From Cellvibrionales bacterium UBA3090 (GTDB taxonomy: Bacteria > Pseudomonadota > Gammaproteobacteria > Pseudomonadales > Porticoccaceae): a DNA stretch of 18,411 nucleotides. The notes beneath the pieces were generated by a model. That model saw only the letters and a list, made by a program, of their open reading frames with translations. It was not told the DNA's origin and made no database searches. Numbering within the stretch: position 1 is the stretch's first letter; every line of letters begins with the position of its first letter. The stretch is taken from the NCBI GenBank assembly GCA_002367235.1, contig DFBC01000105.1, positions 7,266 through 25,676 on the forward strand, given 5' to 3'. Shown here one piece after another: positions 1 through 6,813 of the stretch. The translations under genes and the position numbers were made by a program.

Positions 1-309
1 CTGATCTTCGATCTCGTCGCTATTGAGTCCATACTGACTGTAGTCTTCAGCGTTCATAAACATGTACGTATCGCCATCCAGATAGGAGTAATGCAAGGGT
101 ACGCGGACGCAGTCAGCCTCTTTGAGAAAATCATCCCCTTTATAGGACTCATCCAGCTTCTGACCAGTTTTCAGGTTGGTAAAACGTATTTTGTAGAGCG
201 TCGCAGCACCCCGGGATGACGGGCTTTTCGCTTCTACCTGCTTCACAGAATGGGGTGCTCCGTTGATTTCAACAACCACCCCTTTTTTTAATTCACTTGC
301 CTTTGGCAC
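1..309 (-). CDS. efpL: Elongation factor P-like protein EfpL (YeiP), C-terminally truncated by the window edge
   Basis: Read on the minus strand from a GTG at 309-307, the frame stays open for 103 codons to base 1, so only the N-terminal KOW domain and the start of the OB domain are present. The protein begins MPKASELKKG, and its loop SPSSRGAATLYK (about residues 29-40) has Arg33 at the tip, where canonical EF-P carries the modified Lys. This Arg and the SPxxRGAATLYK loop are typical of the EfpL/YeiP subfamily. EF-P family proteins bind beside the ribosomal P-site and relieve stalling at proline-rich motifs; EfpL does so without a post-translational modification. The start is supported by AGGAG at 316-320, 6 nt upstream. 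It follows slyD by 21 bp on the same strand, so co-transcription is likely. The remaining C-terminal domains lie outside the window. Confidence 0.93.
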   Translation of the reverse strand, partial: MPKASELKKGVVVEINGAPHSVKQVEAKSPSSRGAATLYKIRFTNLKTGQKLDESYKGDDFLKEADCVRVPLHYSYLDGDTYMFMNAEDYSQYGLNSDEIEDQ

Positions 310-330
310 TGGAAACTCCTCAATTTTAAA

Positions 331-813
331 TTAGTGCTGACAACCCGCATCGCCATGGGGATGACCATGCTCGACCTCTTCGGCAGTTGCCTCTCGCACA
401 GCAACCATTTCTATATCAAAGGTGACCGTCTTGCCGGCAAGGGGGTGATTGGTATCCACATCCACGTTGAACTTGCCCACTTTTAAAACAACGGCCTGAC
501 GAGGGCCTGAGTCTGTTTGTATGGAGACAACCATACCGACCTTCGGCTTAACCTTCCCCCTTAAATGCTTGATGGGCACACGCTGCTGGCGACCTTCCTG
601 ACGAACACCGAAACCCTTCTCTGGAGGCAGCGTTACACTGAACACATCGCCCTCTTCTTTGTCGGTGATCGCTTCTTCCAGGCCTGGGGTAATACCGCGG
701 TGACCATGCAAATACACATTGGGCTCGCCATCGTGAGAGTGCTCTAATTCTGCACCTGTTTCATCTCTCAACCGGTAATGAAATTTCACCACTGAATTAT
801 ATTTAACCTTCAT
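331..813 (-). CDS. slyD: SlyD-type FKBP peptidyl-prolyl cis-trans isomerase with His-rich tail
   Basis: This 160-residue protein has the SlyD layout. An FKBP fold is split by an insert-in-flap chaperone domain (about residues 70-120), and the C-terminal FKBP strand contains KVGKFNVDVD and NHPLAGKT. The tail (HGHPHGDAGCQH, residues 149-160) is short but rich in His plus one Cys, as in the nickel-binding metallochaperone tail of E. coli SlyD, though much shorter. SlyD catalyses proline isomerisation in the cytoplasm, acts as a holdase chaperone, and can deliver nickel to hydrogenase assembly. The ATG at 813 is preceded by a good SD, AAGGTGA (818-824). It sits 77 bp downstream of rapA and 21 bp upstream of efpL. 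A paralogue of identical length lies at 6241-6723; ungapped comparison gives 77 of 160 identities. Confidence 0.93.
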   Translation of the reverse strand: MKVKYNSVVKFHYRLRDETGAELEHSHDGEPNVYLHGHRGITPGLEEAITDKEEGDVFSVTLPPEKGFGVRQEGRQQRVPIKHLRGKVKPKVGMVVSIQTDSGPRQAVVLKVGKFNVDVDTNHPLAGKTVTFDIEMVAVREATAEEVEHGHPHGDAGCQH

Positions 814-890
814 TAATCACCTTGTATAGCGAAAACCGTTGTTTAACCCATGCATCTGCTGGCTCAATCCTGTGCTTACCGATACTACCC

Positions 891-3836
891 TTAGACCGTG
901 ACAATTACTCGCAGAGCATCCAGTTTCAACTTGGCGCTCTGTAAATAATTGGCTAGCAATTCAGTGTTTTCTTGCAGATGTTCAATTTCATCGCAACGTA
1001 TATTGGGGTTCACCTCGGCTAGCGCAGTGAGGCGGCTCAGTTCAACATGTTGCTCGTGCGTCATTTGGGCCATCGCACCCGAAACAATCTCTACCTGCTG
1101 TTTTTCGGCAAGCTGTTCTGTTTGGGCAATCAACTGGGTGATTTCGGGTCGGGCGTGGCGCACCAAATCAACGCCGGTACGTTTTTTCACCGATTTTGCC
1201 AAACTGCTGAGCTTTTCAAACGTCAAAATTTTACTCAACTCATTATTTTTAATATCGACCACAATCCGGACCATCGGCTGGTGCAAGTAACGGTGCAATT
1301 GCAGATGCTTGGGTGCCGGGCAGTGCAGTGTATAAATAGTTTCCAGTAACAGTGTGCCTGGTTTCAGTGGTGGCAGTTTAATTGTACAGAGTGCTGTGTT
1401 GCCAAAGTCCCCCTCCAACACCATATCGATCGCTCCGCTGACCATCGGGTGCTCCCAAGTCAGAAACTGCATATCCTCGCGACTCAGCGCTTTAGTTCGA
1501 TGATAGGTGCCCGTCATGCCGTCGTTGGGCAACCCCGGAAAGCTATGACAAATCATGTGGTCGCCGGGGTGCAGCACGATACTGTCGGCACTGTGGAATT
1601 CCTGTTCAACCCCAAAGTGGTCAAACAGGCGGTCCATATATTCCGCGAGTTCTCGCATCTGGGTTGCCGCCAACAGTGCATCGACGATGCTATCTGCTCG
1701 ACGGGCATTACAAGAGTTAAGTTCTAACAGTCGATCCCGGCCCTGATGTAAATTATTAAGCGTGTCTTCGGTAGCCTGGTGCGTTTGCTCTATCAACACG
1801 TTCAGCTCACCCTCGCTACCGGCATCCAAACAATGCCGCAGAGACGCCTCAAACTGTTGGTAGATTGACCGACCAATCGAACAAACTCGTTCAAATGCGT
1901 TGAGCCCCCCGTCATACCACCGAAGGAGGACTTCCTGAGCATTCTGCTTTCCTTCGGCGCGATAATCAGCTGCGTAATAGGGCACGTGAATCTGCACATC
2001 GAAACGCTGACCAATTCGGTCCAGTCGCCCAATCCGCTGCTCTAGCAAATCTGGGTTTAAGGGTAAATCAAACAGCACCAGATGGCGGGCAAACTGAAAG
2101 TTTCGGCCTTCACTACCGATTTCAGAACAGACCAAAACCTGGGCACTTTCATCTTCATCGGCAAAATAGGCTGCCGCCCGATCTCGAGCCACCAACCCCA
2201 TACCCTCATGGAACACCGCAGAGTGCACCCCTTTTCGCAAGCGCAGGTATTCCTCTAATGTTTGTGCCGTGCTGGCTCGAGCACAAATCACCAACACTTT
2301 CTCTTGTCGATTTTCGGCCAACCACTCGACCAACCAGGCAACTCTCGGGTCTGCAATAGTCCAGACTTCTTCACCCAACAGGAATTCCGGATGTAGCAGT
2401 TCCTCCAAGGTAGCACTGGCACTCGCCGTCACAAATTGCTCTGGTGCCTCAAGGGGGTGTTTGTGTAGTTGACGCTCGGGAAACCCCTGTACGGTTTCAC
2501 GGGTATTACGAAACAATACTCGGCCGGTGCCATGACGATCCAGCAAGCTATCTACAGCGTCCTGAATGGCCTGATCAGCTGACTCTGATACTAAACCAGA
2601 CATCAACTCTTCTACCGCCTGCTCGCCCAGATAATCGACCAACTGGTTTCTCAGCTCAACATTACTCTCCAGCTGACAGGCCACATCGTCAGCTAACAGC
2701 TGCTGAACCAGGTCGCTAACTGGACGGTAGCCCGCCTCTTCTTCCCTGAATTGCTTAATATCAAAATAGCGATCGGGATCCAGCAGACGCAGCCGTGCAA
2801 AATGCCCTTCCAAACCTAGTTGCTCAGGTGTTGCGGTGAGCAACAGCAACCCCGGAATTTTCTGGGCCAAGGCTTCAATACAAGCATATTCGGCGCTGAC
2901 TTGTTGTTCACTCCAGGTTAAATGATGCGCCTCATCGACTATCATCATATCCCACGGTGCTTCAAGTGCCTGCGCATGACGCTGAGGGTGCTCTGTCAGA
3001 AATGAAAGACTACACAGAACCAGTTGCGCTGTTTCAAAGGGATTTTCCAGACCATCGTCTACCGCACTTTCAATTTCCTCATCCAGCTCAAAGAAATCGT
3101 CTTCTGCCGAGCGATCTTCCAGTGCCAGGCAGCGGGCTTCATCCAAAATAGTGAAACGCAGATTAAACCGGCGCAGCATTTCTACCAGCCATTGGTGAAC
3201 CAGACTATCGGGCACCACAATCAAGGCCCGACTGGTGCGACCACAAATCAATTGCTGATGCAAAATGAGGCCGGCCTCAATGGTTTTACCCAACCCCACT
3301 TCGTCGGCCAGCAGAACTCGCGGAGCATGACGCTGCCCGACCTGATTGGCGATATATAGCTGGTGAGGTAACAGTTGAACCCTGCCACCCAGTAACCCAA
3401 ACGCATCGGATTGCTGCTGACGGTGACGATACTCCAGCGTGTCAACTCTAAGCTCAAAACTACTACTTTTTTCTATCTGCCCAGCAAACATACGATCTTG
3501 CGGTTTGCTGAACCGAACAAAGCTGTCCAGATCGAGCTCATCCAATTCAACGGTTTCATTATTGTTGTCTTTTCCAACGTAGAGGATACGGCCCGCCTGG
3601 TTACGGAGTTCTGTTACCCTCAGCTGCTTACCATCGGCACTGGTAATAAGTTCACCTACCGGATACTCAACCCGGCTCAGTGGTGCGCTCTCCGTTGCAT
3701 AGGTGCGCTGCTCACTGGCAGCGGGAAAGCTCAGCGTTACTCGTCGGTTGGCGCACTCCACCACTATCCCCAGACCAAGCTCTGATTCGGTGTTACTAAT
3801 CCAACGCTGACCGGGAATAAATTCTGGTGCTGACAA
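891..3836 (-). CDS. rapA: RNA polymerase-associated ATPase RapA (HepA)
   Basis: This 981-residue Swi2/Snf2-type ATPase is close in length to E. coli RapA (968). It displaces or recycles stalled RNA polymerase after transcription and binds the core enzyme. Visible motifs are the N-terminal Tudor-like region starting FIPGQRWISNTESELGLG, Walker A LADEVGLGKT (about residues 176-185), the DEAH box VDEAHH (about 300-305), the LLLTATPEQLG segment, and the C-terminal helicase motifs CSEIGSEGRNFQF and QRIGRLDRIGQ. The longest open frame reaches 3935, but its first 33 residues do not resemble RapA. I therefore chose the in-frame TTG at 3836-3834, which has GGAGAG (3843-3848) 6 nt upstream and places the start 6 residues before the conserved GQRWIS. 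It is divergent from rlmA. The use of TTG is inferred. Confidence 0.95.
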   Translation of the reverse strand: MSAPEFIPGQRWISNTESELGLGIVVECANRRVTLSFPAASEQRTYATESAPLSRVEYPVGELITSADGKQLRVTELRNQAGRILYVGKDNNNETVELDELDLDSFVRFSKPQDRMFAGQIEKSSSFELRVDTLEYRHRQQQSDAFGLLGGRVQLLPHQLYIANQVGQRHAPRVLLADEVGLGKTIEAGLILHQQLICGRTSRALIVVPDSLVHQWLVEMLRRFNLRFTILDEARCLALEDRSAEDDFFELDEEIESAVDDGLENPFETAQLVLCSLSFLTEHPQRHAQALEAPWDMMIVDEAHHLTWSEQQVSAEYACIEALAQKIPGLLLLTATPEQLGLEGHFARLRLLDPDRYFDIKQFREEEAGYRPVSDLVQQLLADDVACQLESNVELRNQLVDYLGEQAVEELMSGLVSESADQAIQDAVDSLLDRHGTGRVLFRNTRETVQGFPERQLHKHPLEAPEQFVTASASATLEELLHPEFLLGEEVWTIADPRVAWLVEWLAENRQEKVLVICARASTAQTLEEYLRLRKGVHSAVFHEGMGLVARDRAAAYFADEDESAQVLVCSEIGSEGRNFQFARHLVLFDLPLNPDLLEQRIGRLDRIGQRFDVQIHVPYYAADYRAEGKQNAQEVLLRWYDGGLNAFERVCSIGRSIYQQFEASLRHCLDAGSEGELNVLIEQTHQATEDTLNNLHQGRDRLLELNSCNARRADSIVDALLAATQMRELAEYMDRLFDHFGVEQEFHSADSIVLHPGDHMICHSFPGLPNDGMTGTYHRTKALSREDMQFLTWEHPMVSGAIDMVLEGDFGNTALCTIKLPPLKPGTLLLETIYTLHCPAPKHLQLHRYLHQPMVRIVVDIKNNELSKILTFEKLSSLAKSVKKRTGVDLVRHARPEITQLIAQTEQLAEKQQVEIVSGAMAQMTHEQHVELSRLTALAEVNPNIRCDEIEHLQENTELLANYLQSAKLKLDALRVIVTV

Positions 3837-3842
3837 ATGAAA

Positions 3843-3848
3843 CTCTCC
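3843..3848 (-). promoter_or_regulatory. Ribosome-binding site that decides the TTG start of rapA
   Basis: Read on the minus strand, GGAGAG lies 6 nt before the TTG at 3836. No comparable purine tract precedes the longer alternative start at 3935. This favours the shorter RapA reading frame. Confidence 0.6.
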
Positions 3849-3871
3849 GAGATGCTTAAAAATGGGGGCAT

Positions 3872-3877
3872 ATTCTA
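3872..3877 (-). promoter_or_regulatory. Possible -10 element for rapA
   Basis: On the minus strand, TAGAAT (5 of 6 matches to TATAAT) lies 35 nt before the proposed rapA start. No convincing -35 hexamer is visible at 16-18 bp spacing, so this is only a candidate within the 200-bp divergent intergenic region. Confidence 0.3.
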
Positions 3878-3930
3878 GGCAGTTCAGTAAGGATAAACTA
3901 CCCAAAGTTATCCGCCATCTACCGATAAGG

Positions 3931-3936
3931 TACAAT
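3931..3936 (+). promoter_or_regulatory. Possible -10 element for rlmA
   Basis: TACAAT (5 of 6 matches to the consensus) lies about 100 bp upstream of the rlmA ATG. The hexamer 17 bp upstream, TTATCC (3908-3913), is a poor -35. It is a candidate only, within the rapA/rlmA divergent region (3837-4036), which otherwise shows no clear structure. Confidence 0.3.
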
Positions 3937-4036
3937 TTCGCGTTTTGTGCTGTACTACGGTGGTTTACAGCGCTGATATTTTACTGCTGCCCTGAGCCCA
4001 CCCTCATGAGCAGCCCCACTCAGGATAGCGGCCCCT

Positions 4037-4906
4037 ATGACCTCCAATCATCAACACGTATCAATCTGGGCCTGTCCGGTTTGCCAGGCCCCCCTGAAAC
4101 TATTCGGGCAACAGGCGAAAGAAACATCATCTGAAAACGGCTGGTGCTGCAAAAACAACCACCGCTTTGATATTGCGAAAGAGGGCTACACAAACCTACT
4201 GCTAGCCCACCAGAAAAGCTCGTCTAACCCTGGCGATACCAAGGCTATGATAACTAGTCGCAGGGCCTTTCTATCGGCGGGCCACTACCAACCTCTGGCG
4301 GAAAAACTAACTAACCTGCTAAGCCAGTACCTGGATAACAACGCATCTGTACTGGATAGCGGCTGCGGAGAAGGCTATTACCTGCAACAACTGCATCAAC
4401 AGCGTAGCGATCTTCATCTGTTTGGCATTGATATCTCCCGCGATGCCGTCAAGCTGGCCAGTCGTCAACTTCGCGAGGGTGGCTTTGCCGTTGCCAGTAG
4501 TTTTAATCTACCGGTACTAACGTCCTCGGTAGATGCACTGTTTCGAGTATTTTCCCCCGGAGACCCTCTGGAAGTGACCCGCGTACTCAACCCGAGTGGT
4601 ATTTTGCTCGTGGTCTCACCGGGACCACGTCACTTGTTTGCACTCAAGGAATTGATTTACACCAAAGCTCAGGAACACGATCTGCCCGATCGACAAGAGA
4701 ACTTCGTCCTACTAGATGAACAGCAGGTCAGTTATCAACTGGAAATTGGAGACAAGGAGTCCGTCAAACAGCTATTAGCTATGACACCTTTTTACTGGAA
4801 GGGTGATCGGGCGGCCAAAGCTAAACTGGATGAGCTAGATAGGCTGAGTACCGAGGTTGAATTCATTATGCGGGTTTACCGTCCAATTAATCCGTTGCAA
4901 AGCTAA
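4037..4906 (+). CDS. rlmA: 23S rRNA (guanine-N1)-methyltransferase RlmA
   Basis: This 289-residue, probably cytoplasmic enzyme methylates N1 of guanosine in helix 35 of 23S rRNA (G745 in E. coli) using S-adenosylmethionine. The N-terminal zinc-binding motif is clear: CPVC (C13, C16), then C38 and H42 in WCCKNNHRFD, followed by the family signature AKEGYTNLL. The conserved NPGDTKAMITSRRAFLSAGHY block comes next. SAM-binding motif I reads VLDSGCGEGYY (residues 105-115), and a later VVSPGPRHLFALKELIY segment matches RlmA. Length is slightly over the E. coli protein (269). The start is ATG 4037, with only a weak AGGAT about 10 nt upstream. It is transcribed divergently from rapA, and the porin gene follows on the same strand after 128 bp. 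Confidence 0.95.
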   Translation: MTSNHQHVSIWACPVCQAPLKLFGQQAKETSSENGWCCKNNHRFDIAKEGYTNLLLAHQKSSSNPGDTKAMITSRRAFLSAGHYQPLAEKLTNLLSQYLDNNASVLDSGCGEGYYLQQLHQQRSDLHLFGIDISRDAVKLASRQLREGGFAVASSFNLPVLTSSVDALFRVFSPGDPLEVTRVLNPSGILLVVSPGPRHLFALKELIYTKAQEHDLPDRQENFVLLDEQQVSYQLEIGDKESVKQLLAMTPFYWKGDRAAKAKLDELDRLSTEVEFIMRVYRPINPLQS

Positions 4907-4922
4907 TCGCCAATAAAATGTT

Positions 4923-4985
4923 CAGGCTCATTTTTAGCCTGGGATACACCAGCAAACCCTCCTTTCATCTGTGAAACCCAGGCTA
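4923..4985 (+). promoter_or_regulatory. Three-arm inverted-repeat region ahead of the porin gene
   Basis: The rlmA-porin gap holds three related arms: CAGGCT (4923-4928), TAGCCTGGG (4935-4943) and CCCAGGCTA (4977-4985). The second arm can pair with the first (6 bp, 7-nt loop) or with the third (9 bp, 33-nt loop), but not with both. No T-run follows either stem, so neither is a standard terminator. Whether it acts as RNA or as a DNA operator is not determined. Confidence 0.4.
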
Positions 4986-4991
4986 TATACT
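4986..4991 (+). promoter_or_regulatory. Possible -10 element for the porin gene
   Basis: TATACT (5 of 6 matches to TATAAT) lies 44 bp before the GTG at 5035. The -35 position holds only a poor match (TTCATC, 4964-4969). It abuts the third arm of the inverted repeat, so a factor bound to that repeat would overlap this promoter. Confidence 0.35.
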
Positions 4992-5034
4992 AATTCGCAC
5001 CAGAATTGAGCACCACTAACAAACTAATAAAAAG

Positions 5035-6234
5035 GTGACCACCCTGTCTATACCCCTTATTCAAAGACGATCTCTGCCAGCCAAAACACTAGCCATACGT
5101 CTGATTAGTGCTGTGACATTATATGTGGCTATGGCCGTTACGCCTGCCTGGGCTGACCCTCCTCTGACTAGCCTAAAGCTCGCAGAGCTCGATGACACAC
5201 GGTGGTTGACCGTCGGCGGTGGGCTTCGCTTACAGTATGCCTCGCGTAATAGCGCGACAGATGACAGCTCTGAATTTTCCATTAACAGCATGCGCCTATA
5301 CATCTCTGGCCAACTTCACGAATACTTCAAATTTAATATCAATACGGAAAAATATGAAGGCGATTCGATGATGACCATCGATGCCCTACTTCGTTTTGAA
5401 TTTGACCCAACGGTTAATCTTTGGGTGGGAAGAACACTGGTACCATCCGACCGCCCCGGCTTGAATGGCCCCTATACGGGAATGAGCTGGAATCAATACC
5501 GACAACCGCTATTCTCTGCCGATTACGACGGTCCCGCCGGCCAACTAGGGCGCAGCGAGGGTGCGGTGTTATGGGGAACTAAGGGTAAAGTTCAATACTT
5601 GTTGGGCGCCTTTGAAGGTCTGGAGGATGATTTTGGTAACGATTCAGACCATTTGCTCTTTGCAGGACGGCTGGCTTACAGCTTCCTAAATGTAGAGTCC
5701 AATCCCGGTTACTACACCAGCGCAACCTATTATGGTACTCAAGGCAATATTTTAACCACCGCCATCACACTACAATCTCAATCTGACGGCACGGGCAGTA
5801 AAGCCGAATCCGGTGATTTCTTTGCTTATGCTTTTGATGTTTTTTCTGAAAGAGTTTTATCTAACGGCGGCGTATTCACCTTTGAGGCGGGGTACAAAGA
5901 AATCGACGCAGATTTCACCCTTGCATCACCACCCACACCGAGCACAGATGATTGCTTCTGCCTCTTTGACGGAGATTCTCTTTACGCGACCACAGGCTAT
6001 TTGTTTCCCAAGGCGGTGGGGCCAGGAAAGATTCAACCCTACATTCGCTACATGGAGAACAACCCTAGCGATGCGAGCAGTAGCGACACCACAGAGTGGG
6101 GGATGAACTACGTGATCTCAGGTAATAAAGCCAGTGTGAACCTGAATTATGTCAGTGGTGATGCCAATGCAAGCGGTTACTCAGGAATAGAGGTAGACAC
6201 ACTCACACTAGGCATCATGCTTCAGTTCTACTAA
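5035..6234 (+). CDS. Porin-like outer-membrane beta-barrel protein (OprP/OprO-like)
   Basis: This 399-residue predicted secreted protein has a basic N-terminus (QRRSLPAK...IR), a hydrophobic core and an AWA^D cleavage site near residue 40. The mature part alternates polar and hydrophobic residues in strand-like blocks (for example LTVGGGLRLQYAS and SMRLYISGQLHEYFKFNI). It ends in LQFY, an aromatic C-terminal residue as expected for outer-membrane barrels. The segment LLRFEFDPTVNLWVGRTLVPSDRPG recalls the phosphate-selective porin O/P superfamily, but I cannot assign a substrate. Two cysteines (C307, C309) sit in a Pro/Ser/Asp-rich segment that is probably a loop. The GTG at 5035 lies inside an SD-like AAGGTGA (5032-5038), so the true start may be the CTG at 5044. 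It probably does not share rlmA's function, and it converges on the second slyD gene with a 6-bp gap. Confidence 0.75.
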   Translation: MTTLSIPLIQRRSLPAKTLAIRLISAVTLYVAMAVTPAWADPPLTSLKLAELDDTRWLTVGGGLRLQYASRNSATDDSSEFSINSMRLYISGQLHEYFKFNINTEKYEGDSMMTIDALLRFEFDPTVNLWVGRTLVPSDRPGLNGPYTGMSWNQYRQPLFSADYDGPAGQLGRSEGAVLWGTKGKVQYLLGAFEGLEDDFGNDSDHLLFAGRLAYSFLNVESNPGYYTSATYYGTQGNILTTAITLQSQSDGTGSKAESGDFFAYAFDVFSERVLSNGGVFTFEAGYKEIDADFTLASPPTPSTDDCFCLFDGDSLYATTGYLFPKAVGPGKIQPYIRYMENNPSDASSSDTTEWGMNYVISGNKASVNLNYVSGDANASGYSGIEVDTLTLGIMLQFY

Positions 6235-6240
6235 TCGCCC

Positions 6241-6723
6241 TTAGTGCTTCAATCCAACGACAGCATCTGGTCGTCCTTGAGCCAACTCATCGGTAGTCGC
6301 TTCACGAACATCCATAATTTCCACATCAAAGGTTAAGGTTTTACCAGCCAATGGGTGGTTGTAATCGATATCCACATTGAACTTGCCGACTTTAACCACG
6401 GTAACGGGACGAAGTCCTTCAACGGTTTTTAGGGGAACCATCATGCCCGGCTCTAGCTTGCCTTCGTGTTGAATGTTTTTCATGGAGACGCGGAGCTGAC
6501 TGTTCGTGCGGAGCCTTCCGTAAGCCATATCGGGCTGCAATGTCACGCTGAACTTATCGCCCACCTCTTTATTGGCCATCGAGTGCTCTAACGTCTCAAT
6601 CATATTTTTATGGCCATGCAAATATGCGGTGGGTTCTTGACCTATCGAGCTTTCAATAACCTCGCCATGTTCGTCGGTCATTTTGTAGTGAAAAACGACC
6701 ACGGCATTATTTTTAATTTTCAT
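6241..6723 (-). CDS. Second SlyD-family FKBP peptidyl-prolyl isomerase, no His-rich tail
   Basis: This 160-residue paralogue of the SlyD at 331-813 has the same length and aligns without gaps. It keeps the FKBP core (FHYKMTDEHGEVIESS, YLHGHKNMIETLE, KFSVTLQPDMAYG), an insert-in-flap region, and KVGKFNVDIDYNHPLAGKT (residues 111-129). It retains the AYG motif found in E. coli SlyD, whereas the first copy has GFG. Its tail (AQGRPDAVVGLKH) has only the terminal His, so nickel binding by the tail is unlikely. Prolyl isomerase and chaperone activity is inferred from the family. A weak SD, AGGA, lies 11 nt before ATG 6723. It follows the ABC ATPase on the same strand after 90 bp and may be read through from it. 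Confidence 0.88.
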   Translation of the reverse strand: MKIKNNAVVVFHYKMTDEHGEVIESSIGQEPTAYLHGHKNMIETLEHSMANKEVGDKFSVTLQPDMAYGRLRTNSQLRVSMKNIQHEGKLEPGMMVPLKTVEGLRPVTVVKVGKFNVDIDYNHPLAGKTLTFDVEIMDVREATTDELAQGRPDAVVGLKH

Positions 6724-6754
6724 GACTGATAAAATCCTGCTTGTTCTGGTTAAA

Positions 6755-6785
6755 CCCTGACCGTTTAGTTAAATCCCGATCAGGG
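6755..6785 (-). terminator. Weak hairpin between the ABC ATPase gene and the second slyD gene
   Basis: CCCTGA (6755-6760) and TCAGGG (6780-6785) form a 6-bp stem with a 19-nt loop. On the minus strand it is followed only by TTT. A nested TCCC/GGGA stem (6774-6777 with 6783-6786) is an alternative. It could be a poor terminator or an attenuating hairpin; the T-tract is too short to be sure. Confidence 0.3.
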
Positions 6786-6813
6786 AAAAGTTGCGAATTA
6801 TGCGGTGCCATCT

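Noticed and set aside
3837..3935. N-terminal extension of RapA by 33 residues
   Set aside because: The extra residues do not resemble RapA, no SD precedes 3935, and a TTG with a good SD lies at 3836 next to the conserved GQRWIS.
3862..4134. 90-codon plus-strand frame overlapping the rlmA start
   Set aside because: It overlaps the rlmA zinc-finger coding region in another frame and shows no family features.
4923..4941. Hairpin after rlmA as an intrinsic terminator
   Set aside because: The stem is only 6 bp and no T-tract follows it on either strand; the T residues are in the loop.
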